Shown one piece after another: positions 47,260-56,034 of a DNA stretch of 64,000 bases. The notes under the pieces are model-generated. The model was given only the letters and a program-made list of their open reading frames with translations. It had not been told where the DNA came from and did not search any database. Both the position numbers and the translations under genes were made by a program. Each line of letters starts with the position of its first letter. Within the stretch, counting starts at the first letter, position 1. The DNA comes from Mammaliicoccus stepanovicii (GTDB lineage Bacteria > Bacillota > Bacilli > Staphylococcales > Staphylococcaceae): contig NZ_PPQZ01000005.1 in the NCBI RefSeq assembly GCF_002902525.1, positions 1 through 64,000 on the forward strand, in the 5' to 3' direction.

Positions 47260-48324
47260 TTGAAGAATATCATCATAAAAGTTATCGCAATCACTATTTT
47301 AATCATTGTACTCTTTTATTTATTCTATTCTCCTAAATTAGAATTTGATGTCTTAAAGAACCCGAACTACTCTCATGAAAAAGCAGATCAAAATTATTAT
47401 CAGCAACAAGCTGAAAAAACGACTGGAAATGCTAAATTAAAAGAGGGCGTAGGAACTTATGTAAATAAACATATAAACGATGTCATTAAAGATTTAGGAC
47501 AACCAGATAGGGTATATAAGGCAGAACATGATAGAAAGAATTATGTGTTTAAGAATAAAGACCATTATTATTTAGTATCAACTAAAAATAATAAAGTGTC
47601 ATCTGTTTTTGCTACTGGTGATAAAGTAAATGTTTCACCAATTAAAATTAAGCAAGATGCGACAAATTTATTTAATGGTACAAACATAGATATGGAACCA
47701 TTAGTAGAAAGTACATATGGAAACTATAAGATTGAACTATCTGAAAGAGATATCAAAACACAATTGTTAGTTAAGTATGGTGATGTATATGCTCAAGTTC
47801 TTATTGATAGCGAAACAAATGAAGTAATGGGCGTTCAGTTCATGAATTCTGATGTAGTGGTCGAACATGCACCATTTTCAATGTCAAAAGTTTCTAATAA
47901 ATCTGAAAAACTAGGAAGAAAAGACAGTCAAAAATTACAATCACATATCAACAAAGACATTACACTTTTAGAAATCGTCAATGAAAACAGAAAAATGAAA
48001 GGTGTTAAACCTTTAAAAATGGACGATCAGTTAACATATATTACTCAAATGGAAGCTGATTTAATAGATGAGGATGTAAATGAAGAAGATGCAGTTAAGT
48101 CTTTAGAAGACGGTATCACAAAACATATCAACGACCAAAGTATTGAATATGAAGCAATCAATCAAAATTTAGCTTTCAATTTCTATGATATGCCGACATT
48201 AATCAATAGTTGGCTGAACAACAATAGTTATCGAGAGAAGTTATTAGGTAGTCAATATGATGAATTTGGTGCCGGTAATTCAAGAGCATATTACTCACTT
48301 GTATTTAAAGAAAGTAAAAAATAA
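47260..48324 (+). CDS. YlbC-like CAP/SCP domain protein
   Basis: The 354-aa protein has an N-terminal membrane anchor (about 4-23), a CAP-associated N-terminal domain (about 60-200, with VGTYVNKHINDVIKDLG and later TQLLVKYGD) and a CAP/SCP domain (about 220-345). It probably lies outside the membrane. B. subtilis ylbC is in the same place before ylbF. Function is unknown. The start is TTG behind AGAGGAGG. It is followed by ylbF after 14 bases. Confidence 0.75.
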   Translation: MKNIIIKVIAITILIIVLFYLFYSPKLEFDVLKNPNYSHEKADQNYYQQQAEKTTGNAKLKEGVGTYVNKHINDVIKDLGQPDRVYKAEHDRKNYVFKNKDHYYLVSTKNNKVSSVFATGDKVNVSPIKIKQDATNLFNGTNIDMEPLVESTYGNYKIELSERDIKTQLLVKYGDVYAQVLIDSETNEVMGVQFMNSDVVVEHAPFSMSKVSNKSEKLGRKDSQKLQSHINKDITLLEIVNENRKMKGVKPLKMDDQLTYITQMEADLIDEDVNEEDAVKSLEDGITKHINDQSIEYEAINQNLAFNFYDMPTLINSWLNNNSYREKLLGSQYDEFGAGNSRAYYSLVFKESKK

Positions 48325-48338
48325 GGAGGTAATTGTCG

Positions 48339-48779
48339 ATGTTTACTGTTGAAACAATCAATATTCTAGATCAATCAGATGAATTAAGCGCTTGTATTAA
48401 AGACTCTTTTATTTATCAAGAATATAAAGAAGCGAAATATAAACTTGAAACAAATTTAGAGGTTAAAATTTTAAGACAAAAATTTGATCAAATAAAGTCA
48501 CATTATGATGATTGTTTAAGATTTGGAAGATATCATCCTGATTACAACAAGGTTATGAAGGAAACAAGACAACAAAAACGTGCATATGAAATGCATCCAG
48601 TTGTTTCAGACTTCAAAATTAAAGAAGCAGAATTACAAAATTTATTAGACGAAGTCATCAGTATCGTCTCTTATTCCGTGTCTAATAATGTTAAAGTAGA
48701 TACAGGTAATCCATTCTTCACGAGTGAAAGTCATGGATCTGGATGCTCAACAGGCGGATCTTGTGGTTGCTCAAGCTAA
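48339..48779 (+). CDS. ylbF: YlbF, Y-complex subunit with Cys-rich tail
   Basis: The 146-aa helical protein belongs to the YlbF/YmcA family. With YmcA and YaaT, YlbF forms the Y-complex, which directs RNase Y cleavage in B. subtilis and carries Fe-S clusters. The C-terminal tail (about 130-146) has CSTGGSCGCS with three Cys, a likely cluster ligand set. A TTG six bases upstream is in frame, but AAGGAGGT fits the ATG at 48339. Confidence 0.82.
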   Translation: MFTVETINILDQSDELSACIKDSFIYQEYKEAKYKLETNLEVKILRQKFDQIKSHYDDCLRFGRYHPDYNKVMKETRQQKRAYEMHPVVSDFKIKEAELQNLLDEVISIVSYSVSNNVKVDTGNPFFTSESHGSGCSTGGSCGCSS

Positions 48780-48817
48780 ACATGCATTTATGTAAGATTA
48801 ATAAGATATATCAAAAA

Positions 48818-48848
48818 AAGCTTAACAGGCAACTGTTAAGCTTCTTTT
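48818..48848. terminator. ylbF / GDPD bidirectional terminator
   Basis: AAGCTTAACAG (48818-48828) pairs with CTGTTAAGCTT (48833-48843) around a 4-base loop; A/T runs flank both sides. It lies between convergent genes. Confidence 0.82.
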
Positions 48849-48857
48849 TCTAATGTA

Positions 48858-49772
48858 TTAATAATGTTTCTTAATGAGGAAATGCGCTGTATCTGGTCTA
48901 TCAGTCACAATAGTATGAACGCCTTTTTGTATCAATTCATCCATAGTATCGATTTGATTGATCACCCAATATGCGACCGCAATATTTAATGAAGTTAAAT
49001 ATTGGATGAATCCTTCACTATCAAGCGGTAAACCTTTAGCATTTAATGGAATTTGGAAAGTGTCTGTCTTTGGTTCATACACATGACCAAATCCTGAATG
49101 ATAAGCAAAGAATGCCTTCGCTACTTCATTCTGACCTGTTCCTAACGCAACGGTGTTTTGAGCATATAAATTAAATCGTTCTATTTGTTCATCATAAAAA
49201 CTTGCCACGTTTACACGTTTTTCAGCTTTTGCTTCAGATATAACGCGGTATAATTGAGAAGGTGCTAAACTACCCGCATATGTCTCAGGATGGTCCTTAA
49301 TATCGATATTAATCAGTACATCAGGGTATTCTGTTAGAAGCTCTTTAAGCGTTATGATTTTTGCTTTTTCGTTACCTCTGTATGGATGTTCATTGTTTAT
49401 ATCTTTAAAATGATATCCAAAATCTAATTTGCGTAAATCTTCTAAAGTATGATCTCCAACATACCCTGAACCGTTACTTGTTCTATCAACAGTATCGTCG
49501 TGCATGACAACAAGTTCTTCGTCTTTAGTAAGGCGAACATCTATTTCAAAACCAGTTACTTCATAGTTTAATGCATGATCAAACGCAAGACGTGTATGTT
49601 CTGGTCTTAGTGCCATTCCGCCACGATGTGCAAATACGTATGGCGCAGGTTGTGTGAAGAATGGTTTAATTGTTCGAGGTTTAACTTGTGAAGTTGCTTT
49701 CGTTACCATCCATGATCCCGCAACAATGCCTCCAACAAGACCTGTAGTTTTTAATAAATTAAATTTTGACAT
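48858..49772 (-). CDS. Glycerophosphodiester phosphodiesterase family protein
   Basis: The 304-aa protein has an N-terminal hydrophobic anchor (about 6-25) and a GDPD TIM barrel. FAHRGGMALRPEHT (about 43-56) has the catalytic His-Arg-Gly, and FEIDVRLTKDEELVVMHDDTV (about 73-93) the metal and second His residues. VNIDIKDHP follows. It should hydrolyse glycerophosphodiesters or teichoic-acid-like phosphodiesters outside the membrane. An in-frame start 12 codons upstream lacks a ribosome site; ATG 49772 follows AAAGGA. Confidence 0.83.
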   Translation of the reverse strand: MSKFNLLKTTGLVGGIVAGSWMVTKATSQVKPRTIKPFFTQPAPYVFAHRGGMALRPEHTRLAFDHALNYEVTGFEIDVRLTKDEELVVMHDDTVDRTSNGSGYVGDHTLEDLRKLDFGYHFKDINNEHPYRGNEKAKIITLKELLTEYPDVLINIDIKDHPETYAGSLAPSQLYRVISEAKAEKRVNVASFYDEQIERFNLYAQNTVALGTGQNEVAKAFFAYHSGFGHVYEPKTDTFQIPLNAKGLPLDSEGFIQYLTSLNIAVAYWVINQIDTMDELIQKGVHTIVTDRPDTAHFLIKKHY

Positions 49773-49931
49773 GTTATCCAATCCTTTCGAAATGCGATTC
49801 AGACTCATTTATATTCTATCAAATTGGATAGTGTTATAAAAGTAAGTAAGATTTTAATAAGAAGTTTAACTCCTTTCATACTATAATAGAACATGCTAAT
49901 ATAAAAATAAAAAGAATTAGGTGAGATTATC

Positions 49932-50198
49932 GTGGATATAGTTGAAAGAATAAGCATAATTGTCTATTTAAAAAATATGAAACATGAAAGACAATTACGC
50001 AAATTTGGGAACATTTATTTTACACATAAAAAAGAACACTATGTCATGCTTTATACGAATGAAGATAAAATAGATGACACTATACAACATTTAATGAAAT
50101 TAAAGTATGTAAAAGACGTAAAAGTGTCACCATTTAAGCAAGTGAAAAGAGATTATTCAAGTAAAAATGTTGAGAAGAAGGAATATTTGAATTTTTAA
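49932..50198 (+). CDS. ylbG: YlbG (UPF0298) protein
   Basis: An 88-aa cytoplasmic UPF0298/YlbG protein with the segment IIVYLKNMKHERQLRKFG (about 9-26) and YFTHKKEHYVMLYTN (about 29-43). Function is unknown. The start is GTG, seven bases behind AGGTGA. It lies tail to tail with the next minus-strand gene with no gap, as its stop directly precedes that gene's stop; no terminator is seen. Confidence 0.8.
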   Translation: MDIVERISIIVYLKNMKHERQLRKFGNIYFTHKKEHYVMLYTNEDKIDDTIQHLMKLKYVKDVKVSPFKQVKRDYSSKNVEKKEYLNF

Positions 50199-50588
50199 TT
50201 ATTGTAATGGGGGAATAAACCTTTCGAGTCTTAGAACACCTTTTAGGTATGTGAAGTAAAGATCATCTTCAGCGAATTCAGAACGTGACTTTACATCTAA
50301 TCCTCTTACTTTAAAGTTATATTCATTTGCCCATTCATTAATGAGGTCGAACTTTTTATTTGTATCAGGATATGGGTATTTAATACCCTCTAAAATCGTA
50401 TAAATCGCTTGAAAATGATTTTCTTCTGTAGGTTTCATAATGATACAAGCTGACGATAATTTGTCCTTTGATAACGGTGTATGTAACATTAGAATATCTG
50501 AAATTCGTTCATGGTTATATTCTATTAAAGTTTTGAATTCAAATAAATCAGTTAAACCTTGGCCTATAACAATAAATGATTGTTTCAT
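50199..50588 (-). CDS. DUF7147-like conserved protein (129 aa)
   Basis: A 129-aa cytoplasmic protein starting MKQSFIVIGQGLTDLFEF, with a central ACIIMKPTEENHFQAIY (about 47-63). It corresponds to a conserved gene between ylbG and rsmD in staphylococci, which some annotations label methylthioribose kinase without support here. Function is unknown. The ATG at 50588 follows GAGG; seven upstream in-frame codons were dropped. It is divergent from rsmD. Confidence 0.62.
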   Translation of the reverse strand: MKQSFIVIGQGLTDLFEFKTLIEYNHERISDILMLHTPLSKDKLSSACIIMKPTEENHFQAIYTILEGIKYPYPDTNKKFDLINEWANEYNFKVRGLDVKSRSEFAEDDLYFTYLKGVLRLERFIPPLQ

Positions 50589-50662
50589 TTTTAAAACCTC
50601 GTTTTTCATTAATATATATTAAGTATAGTTAATTATGAATAATAAAGAAAGTGATGATTAAA

Positions 50663-51707
<1,045 letters not shown>

Positions 51708-51729
51708 TGAAAGCAAAGTTGATTTTTCA

Positions 51730-51780
51730 CTATCCAAAAACAGACATCAAGTCCTATGCTTGATGTCTGTTTTTGGATAG
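51730..51780. terminator. Perfect 22-bp hairpin, coaD / tmcAL
   Basis: Bases 51730-51751 pair without mismatch with 51759-51780 (core AACAGACATCAAG with CTTGATGTCTGTT) around a 7-base loop. A bidirectional terminator between convergent coaD and tmcAL. Confidence 0.88.
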
Positions 51781-51797
51781 CGATACGCAACGTAAAT

Positions 51798-52940
51798 TTA
51801 TTCATGTATATAGACTGCTTGGTTAAAATCAGTTTCAGGTTGTCCTGATACTGATTGATAAAGTTCAGTCGCTTTTATTTCATGTTTAAAAAACTCAGCA
51901 GACTTCTTATTAACATTTGTAACTATTGGTAATGGACAATCTTCTTTAATTTCTTTTAGGTACGCTTGTCCATTTCTAGTCATTGCCAATACTCTAATAG
52001 CAGTATCTTCATACTGATGGACATCTGTAGATTTAATGTTTAATAGTGTTGCTGTAAGTAATCTTTGAATTCTAGTCCATGTATAACGTTTGGATTTAAC
52101 TTTTTTCACGAAATCTTCAAAGCGATGGCAATCTCTAATTTCTTTCTTCAATTTATATTCTAATCCTTCAGACATCATATAGATTTGTCTTAATTCTTCA
52201 TGACTTGATCTCAAAATTGTCCATCTTAAGTATGGAAAGAAGTCATCCCAATTTATTCCGTTAGTTTGTTTTAATATTTCAACGCTTGTATGAGGTAAAC
52301 TTTGTTGATAAGTTTCTTGCTTATTAAAATATGCATTTCTAATTGAAGTAGCGCTTGAAATATGTGTATTGTCATTTAAATGTGCATCTAAATATAAATT
52401 ATCTTTTCTTTGAATGGTTACAGGTTGAATCGATAATTGGTGGTTCATAATATGTCGGACATATTCTATTGCTAATAAGTTATTAGAGCCATTTAGTAAA
52501 CTAGAATCATTAATTAATTCGGAAATAATTCTAGGATGTGATTTACCTTCTTTAACTAAAGCTTTATATCGGTCGTCGTGTTTTAATTGCTCAATTTGAT
52601 GTATAACCTCTGTTATTTCATCTATATTACCTGATTCACTTCCAAATGATAATGTATCGCATTTCAGCATCTCCGCAATTTGTACACCACCTTGAGCAAA
52701 TAATTCACCAGATGAAATAGCATATATGAGCGGTAATTCAATAACTAAATCAACATGTTGTATGGCCATTTTTGCTCTGTTAAATTTATTTAATAACGCT
52801 GGTTCACCACGCATCGTAAATGATCCACTCATGATTGCTATTGTGACATCACTTTGTGTTTTGCTTTTAGAAGATTGGGCGTGGTAAACGTGACCATTAT
52901 GAAATGGATTATATTCTGTAATTAAAGCAACACTTTTCAT
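51798..52940 (-). CDS. tmcAL: tRNA(Met) cytidine acetate ligase TmcAL (YlbM)
   Basis: The 380-aa enzyme uses acetate and ATP to make N4-acetylcytidine at the wobble base of elongator tRNA-Met. The nucleotidyltransferase-like N-terminus has ITEYNPFHNGHVYH (about 7-20) with the HxGH motif. IMSGSFTMRGEPALLNKF (about 36-53) and SFGSESG (about 98-104) follow. Two in-frame ATGs exist; the second (52940) lies eight bases behind GGAGG. Position next to coaD and yceD-rpmF fits B. subtilis ylbM. Confidence 0.9.
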   Translation of the reverse strand: MKSVALITEYNPFHNGHVYHAQSSKSKTQSDVTIAIMSGSFTMRGEPALLNKFNRAKMAIQHVDLVIELPLIYAISSGELFAQGGVQIAEMLKCDTLSFGSESGNIDEITEVIHQIEQLKHDDRYKALVKEGKSHPRIISELINDSSLLNGSNNLLAIEYVRHIMNHQLSIQPVTIQRKDNLYLDAHLNDNTHISSATSIRNAYFNKQETYQQSLPHTSVEILKQTNGINWDDFFPYLRWTILRSSHEELRQIYMMSEGLEYKLKKEIRDCHRFEDFVKKVKSKRYTWTRIQRLLTATLLNIKSTDVHQYEDTAIRVLAMTRNGQAYLKEIKEDCPLPIVTNVNKKSAEFFKHEIKATELYQSVSGQPETDFNQAVYIHE

Positions 52941-53006
52941 TTGCATTTCCTCCGATTAAACTTCATTATAAGTATTGTATCAGATAATGAATGTTAAGAA
53001 AAAATC

Positions 53007-53035
53007 TTGACAAACATTGTCGTTAAGGTTACAAT
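53007..53035 (+). promoter_or_regulatory. yceD-rpmF promoter
   Basis: Consensus TTGACA (53007-53012), 17 bases and TACAAT (53030-53035). GACAA/TTGTC forms a small inverted repeat over the -35. A strong promoter suits a ribosomal protein operon. Confidence 0.72.
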
Positions 53036-53065
53036 AATTTTTGTGTTTGTAAGAGGTGAACCCAG

Positions 53066-53611
53066 ATGAAGTGGTCAATAACACAACTTAAAAAAAACCA
53101 AAACGAACCGTTTACTTTTGATAAAGAAATCGATATGAATTATCTTACGGAACGAGTAGATGAACTCATCGATATATCTCCAATAAAAGTAACTGGAGAC
53201 GTTCAAGTGCGTATGCATGATATAATTGTCAATCTTGACATTACAGGGGTATTGACGTTACCATGTGCCCGTACTTTAAAGCCAGTAGAGCTACCATTTG
53301 ATACAACATCAACAGAAATATTCGAACTTGATGAGTCCAGTGATAGAGAAGGCGTCTATGATGAAGCGAGACACAAACTCGACGGAGGCATGGTTAACCT
53401 ATTACCTATTATTGAAGAACTCGTTATTTTAGAGAAACCGATGCAAGTTTTCTCTGAAGGAAGTGAAGATATTTCATTGGCAGGCAATGGTTGGGAAGTT
53501 ATTGGCGAAGATCAAGTTGAATCGACCGATAATTCAGATGAAGAATCATCAGAAAAGAAAGTTGATCCAAGACTTCAAAAATTACAACAATTATTCGATG
53601 ATAACAAATAA
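53066..53611 (+). CDS. yceD: YceD family (DUF177) protein
   Basis: The 181-aa acidic protein of the DUF177/YceD family almost always precedes rpmF and is linked to 23S rRNA accumulation or 50S assembly. It shows GDVQVRMHDIIVNLDITGVLTLPCART (split over about 44-70), with a single Cys in LPCART, and the late VDPRLQKLQQLF (about 167-178). AGAGGTGA precedes the ATG. It is 39 bases before rpmF. Confidence 0.85.
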   Translation: MKWSITQLKKNQNEPFTFDKEIDMNYLTERVDELIDISPIKVTGDVQVRMHDIIVNLDITGVLTLPCARTLKPVELPFDTTSTEIFELDESSDREGVYDEARHKLDGGMVNLLPIIEELVILEKPMQVFSEGSEDISLAGNGWEVIGEDQVESTDNSDEESSEKKVDPRLQKLQQLFDDNK

Positions 53612-53650
53612 TCGAACAAGTGTTTATAAAATTTTAAGGAGGAATTAGAC

Positions 53651-53824
53651 ATGGCAGTTCCAGCTAGAAGAACTTCAAAATCAGTTAAAAGAAAACGTCG
53701 TACTCATTTCAAAATCTCAGTGCCAGGTATGGTAGAATGTTCAAACTGTGGAGAAATGAAATTATCTCACCGTGTATGTAAAGCATGTGGATCATACAAA
53801 GGTAAAGAAGTCGTTTCTAAATAA
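53651..53824 (+). CDS. rpmF: 50S ribosomal protein L32
   Basis: The 57-aa ribosomal protein starts [17 protein letters not shown] and has the zinc-ribbon Cys set CSNC (30-33) and CKAC (43-46), the zinc-binding form of L32. AGGAGG precedes the ATG. It is the second gene of the yceD-rpmF operon and ends at a terminator. Confidence 0.95.
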   Translation: MAVPARRTSKSVKRKRRTHFKISVPGMVECSNCGEMKLSHRVCKACGSYKGKEVVSK

Positions 53825-53833
53825 TAATTAACA

Positions 53834-53860
53834 AAAACGTCCAATCATTGGGCGTTTTTT
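53834..53860 (+). terminator. rpmF terminator
   Basis: AAAACGTCCAA pairs with TTGGGCGTTTT around a 3-base loop (53834-53858), followed by TT. Confidence 0.82.
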
Positions 53861-53939
53861 ATTTTTATAATCATTTCTATTCAATATGCTATATTTCATA
53901 TATACTAGAGTTATAAATAGTAAAGTAAGAGGAGATTAT

Positions 53940-54680
53940 ATGGAAGAAATCACTTCAGTTCAAAATACAAAAATAAAACAAATAAATAAATTAAAAAAGA
54001 AAAAAGAAAGAACAAAACAAGGACAATTTTTAATAGAGGGATTCCATCTAATTGAAGAAGCATATAATAGCGGACTTAAAATCATGTCACTGCTCTTAGT
54101 CGATCCTTCTAGAATTGATGAAAAAATGATTGAATATGCCGAAGAAGTTTATACAATTAATTTTAAAGTTGCAGAAGCGCTATCTGACACTACGACGCCC
54201 CAAGGTGTTTTTGCTGTTGTTGAGCTTCCTTCAAATGATGTTTCGACTGATAATCAAGTTCTTGTACTGGATAGAGTTCAAGATCCAGGAAACATGGGAG
54301 CATTAATTAGAAATGCAGATGCAGCAGGGATGGATGCCGTGATGTATTCTAAAGGTTGCGCCGATCCTTATCAGGATAAAGTATTACGCGCTTCGCAAGG
54401 TAGTGTTTTTCATCTGCCTGTAATAGAAGTTGATTTAGAAAGTTATTTAAATGGCTTTGATGGCAATGTATTTGGCACGAGTCTTGAAGATGCAGTTAAT
54501 TATCAAACCATTAATAAACAAGATAAATTTGCCTTAATTATGGGTAACGAAGGTAGTGGCGTCGAGGAATCTTTACTAAAACAAACGACACAAAATTTAA
54601 ATATCCCTTTGTATGGCAAAGCTGAAAGTTTAAATGTGGCTGTATCGTGTGGTATTTTGTTATATCATTTGAAAGGTTGA
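53940..54680 (+). CDS. TrmH-family RNA 2'-O-methyltransferase
   Basis: The 246-aa SpoU/TrmH methyltransferase (YsgA-like) has an N-terminal substrate-binding part (about 1-95: TSVQNTKIKQINKLKKKK, GQFLIEGFHLIEEA) and a C-terminal knot fold. Motif 1 is LDRVQDPGNMGALIRNADAAG (about 109-129), motif 2 LIMGNEGSGV and motif 3 IPLYGKAESLNVAVSCGILLY (about 218-238). The target RNA is unknown. The ATG 53940 behind AGAGGAG was taken. It precedes pheST, as in B. subtilis. Confidence 0.86.
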   Translation: MEEITSVQNTKIKQINKLKKKKERTKQGQFLIEGFHLIEEAYNSGLKIMSLLLVDPSRIDEKMIEYAEEVYTINFKVAEALSDTTTPQGVFAVVELPSNDVSTDNQVLVLDRVQDPGNMGALIRNADAAGMDAVMYSKGCADPYQDKVLRASQGSVFHLPVIEVDLESYLNGFDGNVFGTSLEDAVNYQTINKQDKFALIMGNEGSGVEESLLKQTTQNLNIPLYGKAESLNVAVSCGILLYHLKG

Positions 54681-54704
54681 CAAAAAACTTAATTTTAATA
54701 TAAT
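54677..54704 (+). promoter_or_regulatory. pheST promoter
   Basis: Consensus TTGACA (54677-54682), 16 bases and TATAAT (54699-54704). The -35 overlaps the stop codon of the TrmH gene. Confidence 0.75.
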
Positions 54705-54717
54705 TAATTTATATTAA

Positions 54718-54956
54718 TATGTGCTAAGAAAAGGACGTAAATTAATGTTTACACATAAAAGGGAATGGATTCGCGACTGAAAGATCCTATGTTATGACTT
54801 AATTTTTTTCATCCTTTTAGCAACTTAAAGAAATTTAAGTCGGAAAGTAAATCCGTTATCAACACATAAGTGTATGCATAACTATGCATAAATTTGGGTG
54901 GTACCACGGAAGACTTTCGTCCCTCGTCTATTGAGGGATGGAAGTCTTTTTTTGAC
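54718..54956 (+). ncRNA. T-box riboswitch (tRNA-Phe) of pheST
   Basis: A T-box leader senses uncharged tRNA. Stem I is closed by TGCTAA...AAAGGA (from 54720) with ATCCTTT...TAGCA (to about 54823). A UUC codon (54808-54810) lies just inside the base and is the probable Phe specifier. The T-box GGGTGGTACCACGG is at 54896-54909; its UGGU would pair with a tRNA ACCA end. The terminator is AAGACTT...CCCTC with GAGGG...AAGTCTTTTTTT (54910-54953). Low Phe-tRNA charging should raise pheST expression. Confidence 0.9.
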
Positions 54957-54975
54957 TAATTAGGAGGAAGTAAAA

Positions 54976-56034
54976 ATGTCATTAATAGACAAGTTAGCTG
55001 AACTAAGACAAGAAGCTTTAGTGAGTATAAATGAAGCGAAATCTGAAAAAGCATTACAAGACGTTAAGGTTAATTATTTAGGTAAAAAAGGTGTCATCAC
55101 TGGTTTAATGAAAGAAATGAAAGATCTACCTAAAGAAGAAAGACCAGAATTTGGACAACGTGTAAACGAAGTTCGTAAAGCGGTTGAGGTAGAAATTGAA
55201 TCGAGAAAGAGCCTATTAGAAGAAGAAGCATTAAATGCACAATTGGAAAATGAATCGTTAGATGTTACATTACCAGGCAGAAAAATAACATTAGGGTCAA
55301 AACATCCTTTAACGAGAATACAAGAAGACTTAGAAGATTTATTTATCGGTCTAGGTTATGAAATTGTAGAAGGTTATGAAGTGGAGTCAGATTATTATAA
55401 CTTTGAAGCTTTAAATTTACCAAAATCTCATCCTGCTCGAGATATGCAGGATAGCTTTTATATTGATGAAGAAATATTGCTTCGTACACATACGTCACCA
55501 GTTCAAGCGAGAACACTTGAAAAAAGAAATGGTGTTGGACCAGTTAAAATCATTTGTCCAGGTAAGGTGTATAGAAGAGATTCAGATGATGCTACTCATA
55601 GTCATCAATTCACTCAAATTGAAGGTTTAGTCGTTGCAGAAAACATTAAGATGAGTGACCTAAAGGGAACATTAGAATTATTAGCACGTAAACTATTTGG
55701 TAAAGACCGTGAAATTAGATTAAGACCAAGTTTCTTCCCATTTACTGAGCCTTCAGTTGAAGTTGATGTATCGTGCTTCAAATGTAAAGGTAGTGGATGT
55801 AACGTATGTAAACAAACAGGGTGGATAGAAGTATTAGGTTCAGGTATGGTACACCCAAATGTACTTGAGATGGCTGGTTTTGATTCAACTAAATATTCTG
55901 GATTTGCATTTGGTCTTGGACCAGACAGAATGGCTATGTTGAAATACGGTATTGAAGACATCAGACATTTCTATACAAACGATGTAAGATTTTTAGAACA
56001 ATTTAAGCCTGTAGAAGATGGTGGTGAAGCATAA
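54976..56034 (+). CDS. pheS: Phenylalanyl-tRNA synthetase alpha
   Basis: The 352-aa catalytic subunit of the class II synthetase. N-terminal coiled coil (about 1-90), motif 2 [12 protein letters not shown] (about 176-187) with [15 protein letters not shown] (about 202-216), and motif 3 [17 protein letters not shown] (about 312-328). Four Cys ([13 protein letters not shown], about 262-274) look like a small zinc site, as in Bacillus PheS. It overlaps pheT by one base and is under T-box control. Confidence 0.95.
   Translation: MSLIDKLAELRQEALVSINEAKSEKALQDVKVNYLGKKGVITGLMKEMKDLPKEERPEFGQRVNEVRKAVEVEIESRKSLLEEEALNAQLENESLDVTLPGRKITLGSKHPLTRIQEDLEDLFIGLGYEIVEGYEVESDYYNFEALNLPKSHPARDMQDSFYIDEEILLRTHTSPVQARTLEKRNGVGPVKIICPGKVYRRDSDDATHSHQFTQIEGLVVAENIKMSDLKGTLELLARKLFGKDREIRLRPSFFPFTEPSVEVDVSCFKCKGSGCNVCKQTGWIEVLGSGMVHPNVLEMAGFDSTKYSGFAFGLGPDRMAMLKYGIEDIRHFYTNDVRFLEQFKPVEDGGEA

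Noticed and set aside
50199-50588. Methylthioribose kinase label for this protein
   Set aside because: At 129 aa and without kinase motifs it cannot be a methylthioribose kinase; the label seems a carried-over error.
51709-51725. Possible second small hairpin behind coaD
   Set aside because: Only short, AT-rich pairing; the 22-bp hairpin at 51730-51780 explains termination.
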